A stretch of 64,000 nucleotides of DNA, taken from positions 1,426,001-1,490,000 of the forward strand of contig OY756150.1 in assembly GCA_963576785.1 (NCBI GenBank), written 5' to 3'. Each line of letters begins with the position of its first letter. The first letter of the stretch is position 1. The position numbers were made by a program, and so were the translations under genes. The notes beneath the pieces were generated by a model. That model was not told where the DNA came from and did not search any database. It worked only from the letters and a program-made list of their open reading frames with translations. The stretch is from Chlorophyllum brunneum (taxonomy: Eukaryota; Basidiomycota; Agaricomycetes; Agaricales; Agaricaceae). Positions 44,536 to 55,983 of the stretch are shown one piece after another.

Positions 44536-46144
44536 ATGGCAGGTCACGGGATGCTGGCCAGATCCTTTGCGCGCCCTCTTCTCGCCCGTTCCTTCGTCTC
44601 TTCCTCTACCAAAATGCGTCCTCTCACCCTCCAAGACCTCAATCCCGCCTTCCTCAAGGTCCAGTACGCCGTTCGTGGCGAACTCGCTATAAAAGCAGAG
44701 GCTCTTCGCGACGAGCTCAAGCACCCTGGCCATGGTCTTCCTTTCGACAAGGTCATCTCGTCCAATATCGGAAATCCTCAACAGAAGGGACTTGACCAAC
44801 AGCCAATAACCTTTGCTCGCCAGGCATGTGGTCCCCGCTCTTTCGGTTCCCATGATGATTCTGACTCTACCCCAGGTTGCGGCTCTCACAGAGTGGCCTG
44901 CTCTTGCCGACCTCGCCCCGGCAGTTTTCCCTCCTGACGTTGTCGCTCGGGCAAAGGAGCTTATACATGAGATTGGTTCTATCGGTGCCTATTCTCATAG
45001 TCAGGGTGTACCCTTCATCCGCAAAAACGTCGCCAAATTCATACAAGGTTGGTTGATCATCTTCTAAAAAATTTCAAGTCTAATTATCATCACAGAACGT
45101 GATGGATACCCTGCTGATCCCGCCAACATCTTCTTGACCGCTGGTGCTTCTGCGGGCGTCTCACTCTTGATCTCCATGCTCATCACTGGATCCGACTCGG
45201 GTATCCTCATTCCTATTCCACAGTACCCCCTCTATACCGCGACGCTTGCCCAATACAACGGCGCACCTATACCTTATTATTTGGACGAATCCTCCGACTG
45301 GTCCACTTCTGTAGAGTCTATCGAAGCCGCTCTCAAAGAAGCTATTGCAAAAGGCATCAATCCTAAAGCCCTTGTCGTCATCAATCCCGGTAATCCTACC
45401 GGTGCGCTTCTTGATGAAGCCACGCAGGAACGTCTCGTCAAACTATGCGAGAAGCATTCGTTGGTTCTTCTTGCCGACGAAGTTTATCAAGTCAACCTTC
45501 ACCAACGCGAGACCCACGGCTTCACTTCCTTTAAAAAAGTCGTCAGCAAACTTCGTTCACCTATCCCACTCATATCCTTCCACTCCACATCCAAGGGTGT
45601 CACCGGTGAATGTGGAAGGCGTGGTGGATATTTCGAATGCACCAATATCTCTCAAGAGATCCTGGCCCTCATTTACAAGATGGTTTCTGTCGGATTATGT
45701 CCGCCAGTCTCGGGTCAAATCGGCGTTGATTCGATGGTACGCCCGCCCAAACTCGGTGAACCGAGTTATGAACTCTGGAAACAAGAAACGGACGCCACGC
45801 ACGCGGCTCTCGCATCTCGTACGCACATCATGGCAGAACGCTTAAATAAACTTCCAGGTGTATCTTGCGTCAACTCTCCCGGAGCGTTATATCTCTACCC
45901 TCAAATCCGTCTTTCACAAAAGGCGCAAGAAGTGGCAAGGAAACATGGTAAAGAACCCGATGCATTTTATGCGTTGGAGTTATTGGACAAGACCGGTATT
46001 TGTGTTGTTCCTGGGAGTGGATTTGGGCAAAAGGAGGGAGAATGGCATTATAGGTTGACTTGTCTTTGTCCTGGTGTGGAAGAATATGTGGGCAAGTTGG
46101 AACAGTTTCATCGGGAATTTGTGTCTTTGTATGGGGAGAAGTAG
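44536..46144 (+). CDS. ALT1: Alanine aminotransferase
   Basis: PLP-dependent enzyme that interconverts alanine plus 2-oxoglutarate and pyruvate plus glutamate. Three exons in phase (44536-44823, 44876-45047, 45096-46144) give 502 residues. Diagnostic blocks: ISSNIGNPQQKG, FRQ/FARQ-VAALTEWP, SIGAYSHSQGVPFIRKNV, FLTAGASAGV (cofactor phosphate region), INPGNPTGALLDE, LADEVYQ (Asp contacting the pyridine nitrogen), and FHSTSKGVTGECGRRGG with the Schiff-base lysine. The first about 25 residues (MAGHGMLARSFARPLLARS) are Arg/Ser/Ala-rich without acidic residues and fit a mitochondrial presequence; a second start at MRPLTLQDLNP could give a cytosolic form. Intron 1 begins GCATGT, making it a GC-AG intron. 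A decayed copy lies at 48.6-49.9 kb. Confidence 0.95.
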
Positions 46145-46363
46145 AAAGGGTGGTTTTTTTAATACCCATATAGAACTATAGACACGAGTAGAGCGGAATG
46201 TGTGTGGTAGGAGGGAGAATAGATGAGTTTGTATTTCGTACAGCCGACTATATTTTAAGACCCAAGCGCCAGAAGGTTCTGGTCGTGAGAAGATAAGATA
46301 ACGTTCTGTGCTCATAACTCAAAGTCACCTTCCTGCTGTATACCCAATAACTCAAAAAGCACA

Positions 46364-46889
46364 ATGTCAACTCCCCAAGAAATCACTCTTACCAATATCC
46401 TATACAACATCCAACGCATACGGGACAAACTCGCCGTCACAGCCGGAGCTCTCACCAAAATTGTACTGTGTTTCCTACCATCCCACATCAAATATAATTT
46501 ATTTGTAATAGGTATTCAGTGAAGAAGATACACTCTCAGATATGAATCTCGAAAACGCACGGGCATCAATTGGATTAGAATTCCAATCTCTAGTTCAAAA
46601 TATCCGAGCTATGAAACCTACGTATCCGATCATCAAAACTCATCCGGATATACGATATAATATCGATCAACTTATTGCGCGTCGGAATTGGCTTAGTCAT
46701 GAGTATGGGACGACTGCGCCGGTTAGGTGGAGTGAGATTGCGGATAGTGTTTTTGGTGATGTTCCTAGGATTGAGAAGGCGGTTATTAGTGCGCTTGGGG
46801 AGTTGGGGGTACCGGTACCTTTTATGGATTTGGAACAAGGTGGAGAGGATGTTGGCGGTTGTGTAGAGGTTGTGACGGAGGTGGTTTAG
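46364..46889 (+). CDS. HepT-like HEPN protein, RX4HXY (candidate RNase of a HEPN/MNT pair)
   Basis: Two exons join in phase (46364-46462, 46512-46889) for 158 residues. The protein is all-helical and follows the layout of prokaryotic HepT (DUF86): a first helix (TNILYNIQRIRDKL), an extended linker with SDMNLENARASIG matching the conserved second-helix block, and a third block IDQLIARRNWLSHEYG containing the catalytic signature R91-x4-H96-x-Y98. It then continues with VRWSEIADSVFGDVPRIEKAV, like the end of HepT. In the bacterial family this motif forms the RNase site of a dimer, and the tyrosine is the residue AMPylated by the partner MntA. The length is slightly above the usual 110-145 because of the N-terminal exon and an acidic, valine-rich tail. 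The predicted partner lies immediately downstream on the opposite strand, 84 bp away. RNase activity is inferred, not shown. Confidence 0.82.
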
Positions 46890-46973
46890 GTTGTACCAGT
46901 CCTGTGAGGATTTGTTAGTCGAGTACTATTGATCGTTAGATAGGGGAGAACTCACGTCAAGTGGTTGTAATGA

Positions 46974-47913
46974 TCATCGTATGATGTCTTTGTACATAAC
47001 TTCATCAACTTGATTTCCTTCTTCAAATGCGTCTGCTAGTCTTTTTGATGCGAGCATATGACGAAGGTAGGCTAGTCCGCCCACAGCGCAGCCAGTATCG
47101 AAAGACCACATAGCGGTTTTGGTGGGTTGAAGGAAATCCCAGATTGTTTTCCAAATTGGTGCGGTTCCTGGTGTGATGGATAGTTCTTCTTTTTTGAGGA
47201 TTAGGCGGATTTTGGTGGCGTAGTCGAAAGCCCATCGGACTAGCATGGTTCGGATGGGATGATGTCGGGGTTTGATATCCAACAAGTTGACTATTTTCTC
47301 GAGCTCTGAAATACACACTTGCCGCGCGGGTTCTTGAGAAGGTTGAATGAAATTCTGACTGGGGGGTCAATTTTGGGTTGGAGTGTTGGTGGAGCTTTAC
47401 TTACGTCGTAGGTTTTGATAGTGGACACTTGGATTTTGATTCTGTTAACGGATTTAGCGATATGTTCGAGTCTTTGTTGACCGTCGTGGATATAGGTCAT
47501 GGCTTCTTGACGAAGATGTTCAATGTCTTTCCTATCTCCATACACTGTGCGACTTGAAAGTAAAGCCTCCACTCGGACATGACCCCAAGCCCAATCAGGT
47601 CCTTGCCATATACACATAAAAGATATCTCGCGACCACAAGCTTCTTGCAAGTCTAACAGAAAAGAAAATATCAGAGAAGAAATAAAGAAAGCGAGAGAAG
47701 AAAAGATAAATTACCTTCACGAAGATCGACAGGTTCTCCAGATTGCTGGTGTTGTTTGAATACGACGAGAATGTCGACGTCGGATTGGGGATGAGCACGG
47801 TTACGGGCGATGGAGCCGAAGATTCCCGCCCAGAGTATGTCTGTTTTGTATGCGGGTCCGAGCCAGATGGGAGCGAGGCGCTGTTTCATTTGGTCAAAGG
47901 TGGGAGTGGTCAT
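46974..47913 (-). CDS. MntA-like minimal nucleotidyltransferase with helical C-terminal extension
   Basis: Three exons join in phase (47715-47913, 47405-47652, 46974-47303) for 258 residues. Residues about 20-66 are a DNA polymerase beta-type minimal nucleotidyltransferase (MNT): the strand DILWAGIF, then G33-S34-x10-D45-x-D47, which exactly fits the GSX10DXD signature of MntA, then ILVVF. After exon 1, VRVEALLSSRTVYGD resembles the usual end of the MNT fold. Beyond about residue 115 there is an extra helical region of 140 residues (QEAMTYIHDGQQRLEHIAKS, then PIRTMLVRWAFDYATKIRL) without a clear family. Bacterial MntA proteins are usually about 100-140 residues, so this one is larger. MntA neutralises HepT by transferring AMP to it. 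Here the HepT-like gene is the convergent neighbour. Intron 2 uses the second of two adjacent AG acceptors (TTTCAGAG). Confidence 0.82.
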
Positions 47914-48583
47914 TGTGCTCCAAGCGGTCTTCCATGCATGAACCTGAGGGGATTTGATTGAATCACGTGGAAATGGAGGGTACGATCACGTGATACCCAA
48001 GCCTGTTGGGACTGGATGTTTCACTTGCAGTTACATCCCGCCGCTGATCCAAGTCCACTCCTGCGACGGTGCGCACTCATCTATTGATGAAGAGACGTGC
48101 ATCAACAGGACAAACTGTGCTACCCGATGCCAAAACTCTATATATCCCGGTCTATGAGAACTACAGTATGACGGATACGGTCCGCCAGGTTCCTGCTCAA
48201 CCTGAGCATATGTTGGACCCGCCTATCCGGATGATTTCATCTCAACTTCTTAAGCCGACCTTGTGAGAACGCGGTTGTAATCGCCTTCTTGAAGCTTCTA
48301 CGTACATTTGGAAAGCCAATACAGATTAGATAGAGCACCCAGAGGACCGTACGTCTCGAGTGTCAACTTTTTGAATGCACCCCGCGCTTTGTCCTGTCTG
48401 GCCCGGAGCCAATCGCGTGGTGTCCCCGGAAACCCTGCTTTCTGGCTTCAGGAGGCGAATGACGCCACAATCAACAGCACAGGCGCAAGTATCCAGATCT
48501 TCTGCACCCTATAGCAAATCATATCTGGAAACACACCGGAAATAAATTCATGCGACTCACTCCTTCTCTTCCTCCACAGGACC
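47914..48583. other. 0.67 kb spacer
   Basis: Upstream of the MNT gene and just before the decayed aminotransferase copy. No gene visible; it should carry the MNT promoter on the minus strand. Confidence 0.5.
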
Positions 48584-49905
<1,322 letters not shown>

Positions 49906-50272
49906 ATATACCCATGTAGATTGTGTTCGTGGGATTATAAACATAGCCGAGGGAACGTGTCCTAGCACGAGGAAAAACATCACATAAACCCAATTTCTAT
50001 CAGACGAGCTTGTCGGACAGCGAACTCCATCCTGTGGCGTAAATTGCGCAACTATAACGAGGAGGACTGCTTAGTCATCTGGCTGGTCCGTGCACGGAGG
50101 TGGTTAAAGGAGGACCGGGCCTGTCAACGATCGTCAACAAACCCGAATCGTTGTCCTGCACGCTCTAGATGATGATTAAATACACCCAGCACATCCTGCC
50201 CTTCCTTCCTCCCCAATAACACTCCCCCAGCTGCCCCTGGCTGGTCTCTACCAGCGCATATACTCACTCACC
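49906..50272 (+). other. Promoter region of the copper-fist gene
   Basis: Spacer of 367 bp with pyrimidine-rich sequence (about 50195-50270) directly before the start codon, as is common in fungal promoters. No copper-response element was identified with confidence. Confidence 0.4.
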
Positions 50273-52438
50273 ATGGTCAGTGCTGAGCATATATGCGTCA
50301 TCGTCGTCTCACACAGCGTACCCAGGTCTTCATTGAAAGCAAAAAATACGCCTGGTAGGCCTCTCTCTCTCTGGGTGTATCTGCTGCGGACACTGCTGAC
50401 GACGTATCAAGCGAAACCTGCATCAAGGGCCATAGGTCCTCTGCGTGCAAACACACCGACCGCCCACTGTTTGAGATTAAGAAGAAGGGTCGCCCTGTGA
50501 CCCAGTGCGAACATTGCCGAGAATTACGGAAAACAAAACAAGTCCATGTTAAATGTATCTGCGAACTCAAGACTGATACAATTTTCACCAACAAGAAAGG
50601 TGTGTCTCTCATTTTCTGTCCTGTTTTGTTAGCGGTTGGCTCATTGATAAGGCTCCGTTTATTTTCGTTTTCTCGTCTAGCTGGTGCAAAGGCCCCAGAG
50701 AGCGCCGCCGCGTTTCCCAATGGTCTGCCTGAAGCGCTGGCTATGGAGGCGTCGGTTGCACATCACCCAGATGCTCGTCCGACCGCTATGATCTCTGACC
50801 CGTCGTCTGTTCATGGTGGTATGCTTTACTTCTGGGCGATCTCCCCACGTCATTGTGCTGATATACATCTCAGGGGTAGTAGCTTCGTCTACCTGTTGCT
50901 GTATGACGGGTGAATCGTGCAACTGCTGGACTCCAAGGAAGTCGAGACCACGCCGCAAGACCGATTCCGCGCTATCTACCTCTGGTGTGGTTGTCAGTCC
51001 CCTAACCAAACCCCATACGGCCCCCAGCAGTGCTGCTGCCGCTACAGCCAGTGCTCTAGATGTGCATAGCCCCTCCTCTCCAAATGAAGCCCCTACCCCG
51101 CGTGCTGCTTCGCACATTCTTGCCCGTATCTCTGAGCTTCGCCCAGTTCTTCCCCGCCCTAGTGCCCACCACGACCCCTCTTCGGGTGTTGCCCACGGAC
51201 ATCCCAATCGTCATCATCATCATCACGAGAGCACCTTCTTCAGTCCCTATGGACGAGCCTACGACATCAATCACCCACATCCTCTCCCACACACTACCGC
51301 CGATGACACTAATCCTCTATTCTCATCCACATCCACCTTCGGTGGCTCTTCGCCCCCGAAACCCCAAATTTATGACAGCGGTATTACAAACTCAATACCT
51401 GTCGCCCCAAATGGCGTGTCGAATTCAAACGGTGCTGCTTCCATTACCTTTCCCTCCCCGTGTGGTTGCGGCGATGGATGTAGCTGCCCTGGGTGCTTCC
51501 ATCATAACAATGCGCCCTTTGCGCCGTCCCTTACTGCCTACCCTACTTGCTCCAATCCGGCCTCATGCCATGCCTGCCTTGACTGCACAATACTTTCGCT
51601 TCCTCCTGATACGGCCTTGTCAATACCGGAACCGCAGCAGACCGAAGCGATTGATGAATGGATACGTCAAGTTGAAGCTAACCCTGATTCCTCAACGATG
51701 ATGACATTGAGTGGTGCAGTGGATGGTGGTGGCCAGTTTAACGGGTGGGATAGCCTTGCGCAGTTGACTGCTGGTCGCCGTCAGTGCACAACGTGTACCT
51801 CCTTCTTTTGCACCTGCGAGAAGGATGGCGATCATCCGTCGAATGAGGCGGCCTCCTGTTGTGACAAGCCCAAACTCCCGTCATCGGATATGGGCACGGT
51901 GATCCAGGGAGGATACAACTCGTCTGATTTTTTGGGTTATCCGATGCTTGGTATGCAATCTGTGGGTGATGTCTACCTTGATACAGCTACTATGGAGGCT
52001 TTACGTAGTCGCTCGCCGTCGATATCCCCTCACACAACCCAAGACTCGTTTGCCCCTCAATTCCTCTCAACAACGTTCTCGTATCCCGCATTGGTCGACA
52101 GGATGCCTGCGTCTCAGCAGAGTATGTACATCAACGGACGTGGATTTTACTCCGATCCCTATCTGAGCCTAAGCTCAAACGAACGTGCGGTGGACGGGTT
52201 TACGGTTCTTAATACGGCTACGCCTTTTTTGGCGCCCCCGCTCTCCAACGTGGACTATCCGCCTGGGACCTATGCGGTTAGTAACCCGGATTCGGATACA
52301 TCGTCTTATGACTCTGTGGATGATGTTCCACCGCCGCCGCCACCACCACCACAAATGCCACTCGAGCCACAATTCAAACAGATACATAGGTCATCTGTAT
52401 CCCCAGTGTCTTTTGAGGGGGTGAGGACATTGTACTGA
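50273..52438 (+). CDS. Copper-fist transcription factor (Mac1/Ace1/Amt1 type)
   Basis: Five exons in phase: the ATG alone (50273-50275), 50326-50354, 50412-50599, 50681-50815 and 50880-52438, giving 637 residues. Residues 1-40 form a canonical copper-fist DNA-binding domain: MVFIESKKYACETCIKGHRS, then ACKHTDRPLFEIKKKGRP with the zinc-binding C-x2-C-x8-C-x-H pattern and the RGHR/K-GRP minor-groove contact. QCEHCRELRKTKQVHVKC follows. Downstream are Cys-rich clusters (PCGCGDGCSCPGC, CHACLDC, CTTCTSFFCTC) like the copper-sensing C-terminal regions of Mac1 and Grisea. These factors regulate copper uptake or detoxification genes in the nucleus. The class (activator in starvation or in excess) cannot be decided here; the single C-x-C-x4-C-x-C-x2-C cluster favours the Mac1/Grisea type. 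The intron directly after the start codon is required to obtain MVFIESKKYAC. Confidence 0.95.
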
Positions 52439-54501
52439 CATCACCTTGGGTCCGAAGTGGACCCGAAAGTTTCTCATTCGTCTGATTTTGTTGATGTGAC
52501 CCTGTGTCGCCTGTACAGCTTCCTAGTGAACTGTGCTTGGGTGTATACACTTCTCGATGTGTTTTATTTAGTCCAAGTTTACCCTTCGGCTATCGCCTTC
52601 TTTGCATTGGTTTTTCTGTGTTTTTTCTTGATTAATCTTATTTTTCGAGCATGTTCCTCCTGCATGTGACAATCCCGTTGAACCTTTAAACGATTCAATG
52701 CAAGTTACAACACTACATTTCATCATTCGCATATTTTTCAAGACGTGTGCCAATCATACTGCCTTTTTTGAGAAAGTCCTGTGTGCTCCGGACCGCTGGA
52801 AATGGTGGTAGTTATCAACATCAGGCGTCCGCCACGTTCTGTGAGTTGACACCTTACCCCATGATAATGGTGAGAAGACACGAGAAGACCGATGACGACA
52901 TTGGACGGTGACGCAGTTGCATACCACACGGTCGAGGCAGTGTCGATCAACAGAGTGGGGCACCCCCGGATGACCACCGCTCAACTTAAATTAGAAATTG
53001 ATGGCGTCGCTTGGGGACGAAGCACGGCTGGAAAGCTGGACAAGGACTGGATTTGGGTGTGTGTTTCCCTCTGCTTGTACATCCCTTTATTCCTTTCCCC
53101 TTGCGTATTCCTCGGTGATGGGGGCAGTCCTTGCCCGGAATCGTACATGTGCACTGTTGCTTATTGGATAATGCACTATTCCCGATTCGTGGGTAGTTTT
53201 ATCTGTGGTGTAGTACTTAAGAAAAGAGGAGTTGTGTGCGTGTGAAGGTGTGGGTGTTGGATAGATTGACAGGGAATTGGAAGTAGTGTTGAGGTGCGAG
53301 TGTGGGCGGATTTTCGTTAATAGAGTTGGTGTGCGGTGCTGGATGATTAGTATTGGGGTGGGATGGGAGATGAGGTATTTCCGTATATCGCGGATGAGGG
53401 AAAGGTCAATCATACTTAAGTCCTTGGAGTTTTATGAGGTGACAACTAAGTTCCGTTTGTGCTAAGTAGATAAGATCATGTTTTGATGTGCGCCCAGGTG
53501 TTTAGTTACTAACACTCGATTTTATCTCTGCACGGGCTAAGTTTTTCGGTTTGGCTTGTGGTAGGACACTTGCTGGAAAAATTCAAATTTAAAAGAGGCT
53601 CTCCTGACGTCGGAGGCGAAGCTCGGATCATCATGAAATTAATTTCATGTCAGTCACGGTTCACCTATGGTGCGCGGGCGATCTCACTAAAGGAGCTAAT
53701 AGGTGGATACACACTGGGGACTTGAGGATGGCATTCGGAGGTCAAGAACGAATACCTACATTTATATCTATACCTACCTCGTACCCAGATGTATCATTGA
53801 TGATGATGTAAGCAGCAGACAACATCGCAACTCTCAAGCGCCAGTGGCATGCAGGTTTGTTCCTGGATGAAGTAAATACCCGTTGGGCTGGTATAGGGGC
53901 ATGGAACCCTGACCCGGTCAGTTCTGGTCCCGAGGACTATACGTTATATTTGCTTTTTACCTTGGACCACTCGTGGTGAGAAGCTGGCCTGAGAATATGG
54001 ATTTAGGAAGTCGGCGACAAACATCTGGGGTGGAATGATGACGAGAATTATTTCGTTCGCTTGTTTTGTAAAAGAAGAAAATCACTTGTGGGTACTCGAC
54101 TGGGCACCGGTGCTAAAATCACGGCTGGAGATGTCGAAACACTAATGTTATTGATTCGATATGATACTTTATTTTTTTCTGGTCTGGTATTGCCATTGAA
54201 CTCACTGCTTCAGCGATTTGGTGTAGCGTTGACTATTATCACATCTTTACGGCCTCTACTCACGGGTTATCATTCCGTAAAGGTCGACCTCTTCACCACC
54301 ACCTCAATAATCCCCACCCGCCAACAAAAATTTGTTGCGCGAGTGTGCCGAGGGAAGCTGTCAAGGTCTTATGAGATGAGTTGGAAAGTCTTTCAACAAG
54401 GCTAAACCTGATTTCGCAAGTTTCGTCGTGTCTGACCAGATTAAATGCCAAGTCAGGGCTCCAATTGAACCTGAACTAGTGTTGTGATCCAACAAAGTTT
54501 A
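52439..54501. other. 2.1 kb with no supported gene
   Basis: Both strands at 52740-53060 have moderately protein-like frames (plus 52892-53245, minus 52738-52977) but no recognisable domain or confident splice model. The rest is AT-rich and shows nothing further. Confidence 0.45.
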
Positions 54502-54621
54502 ATGGATCCAACGGCGAAATTAGAAAACACCGGATTACCAACTTTGGAAGGTATTCATCAGCGACCCTTGGAACAACGGCCGAACCGGACTTTCATTTGG
54601 CCCAAATCATCACAGGCAGCT

Positions 54622-55983
54622 ATGTCGACTCAGCATCCCTCTGGTAACATCGTCATCATTGGCGGTGGCATTATTGGCTGTACAACGGCCTATTATCTCT
54701 CCCGTCTCCGGTCTGGTCACCGTGTAACTCTCCTTGAAGCCTCCAAACATGGAGTTGCGCAAGGTGCCTCAGGGAAGGCTGGGGGTCTCGTTGCCAAGTG
54801 GGCTTATCCCAAGGAGCTTGTGAATGTCTCTTTTCGCGAACATGTAGCCCTTGCAGAAGAACATAATGGCGCCTCTCGTTGGGGGTGGCGATATGTGAAC
54901 TGCGGGTCGTGGGAGGGACGTGGAGTAGTCGATGATACTCTGAAAGGCTCTGGAGACGAAGGAGAAAGGCAGAAAAAGAGCCTAGAAAAGACTCTGGGTC
55001 TAACTAATAGTGGCGCAAAGCCTGCAAGGAAGGCTGTCAGGGTGCGGCGCAAGAAGGCTAAGTTACCGGACGATCTTACATGGGTCTCTGAGAGTTTGAC
55101 GGACTCTTACTCTCCCATGGCTCCACAAGGGGCCACTGCTCAGGTTTACCCCTACGAATTCACGTCGAGTATGCTCGAACTCGCGCGAGTAAACGGCGTA
55201 GAGTTTGTTGCTGGACAAGCAACGTCAATAGGAATAGATGAGCCCACGGCGGATGTGCTCGACCGCAAAGTGACTAGGGTCGAGTATCAAGATCCTTCCA
55301 CGGGAACGACGAGGACAATCCCGTGTTCTCATGTCATTCTAGCCGCTGGTGCTTGGTCACCTACACTACTTCCCGAGTTTGACCTGCCAGTCTCGGCCAT
55401 ACGAGCACACAGTATCACACTACAGCCCCGGAATGGGGAAGTTATCTCGCCCTACGTTCTTTTCACAAACGTCGATCTCCCATCAGCACAAGATGGCCGG
55501 ATTATCGACGCGTCGCCCGAAATTTATGCCCGACCTAACAACGAAGTCTACGCTTGTGGACCTGGCGACGATTCTACCCTCCCTGATACAGTGGATGACG
55601 TGGTAATCGACCAAAACGCCTGCAACACCATTCGGGAACACGTTTCGAGCGTTTCAGAGGTATTGCGAGAGGCAACGGTTGACAAACGCCAAGCTTGTTT
55701 CTTGCCGCTCGTGAGCACTGGTGGAGGTCCAATTATTGGGGAAGCTAGTAAATTCGCAAAGGGGTTGATTATTGCGACCGGTCATACCTGTTGGGTGAGT
55801 AATCGACACTACTTGCACTATCTCCATCCTGAGAGAAAATTGCCCTTCACTTCTGGTCCATGGAAAAACACATAGGGCATATGTAATGCCCCAGGTACTG
55901 CTCGAGCCATCGCTGAGCTGGTCGAGTATGGCGAGATTCGATGTGCTGATCTAGAGAAATTGCAGCCGTCGATCTTCTTTTGA
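54622..55983 (+). CDS. FAD-dependent oxidoreductase, TDA3-like (DAO family)
   Basis: Two exons in phase (54622-55794, 55876-55983) give 426 residues. The N-terminus has a Rossmann dinucleotide-binding motif, NIVIIGGGIIGCTTAYYLSR, then ASGKAGGLVAKWAYP, characteristic of the D-amino-acid-oxidase superfamily members near yeast Tda3. Later blocks are ATAQVYPYEFTSSML, CSHVILAAGAWSPTLLP, a substrate-side strand ending QACFLPLVSTGGGPIIG, and ATGHTCWGICNAPGTARAIA across the intron, which closes the FAD site. The family catalyses flavin-dependent oxidation of unidentified amine-like substrates; Tda3 has been tied to endosomal trafficking in yeast. A longer start at 54502 (MDPTAKLENTG) is in frame. I chose 54622 because homologues begin just before the Rossmann motif. 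A basic Lys/Arg-rich insertion (VRRKKAKLP) is present. Confidence 0.88.

Noticed and set aside
46974..47913. Bacterial contamination as the source of the HEPN/MNT pair
   Set aside because: Both genes carry short GT-AG introns that keep phase and lie on the same continuous sequence as fungal genes on both sides.
50677..51207. 176-codon minus-strand frame across the copper-fist gene
   Set aside because: The sense strand has a phase-consistent copper-fist model; this frame is a shadow.
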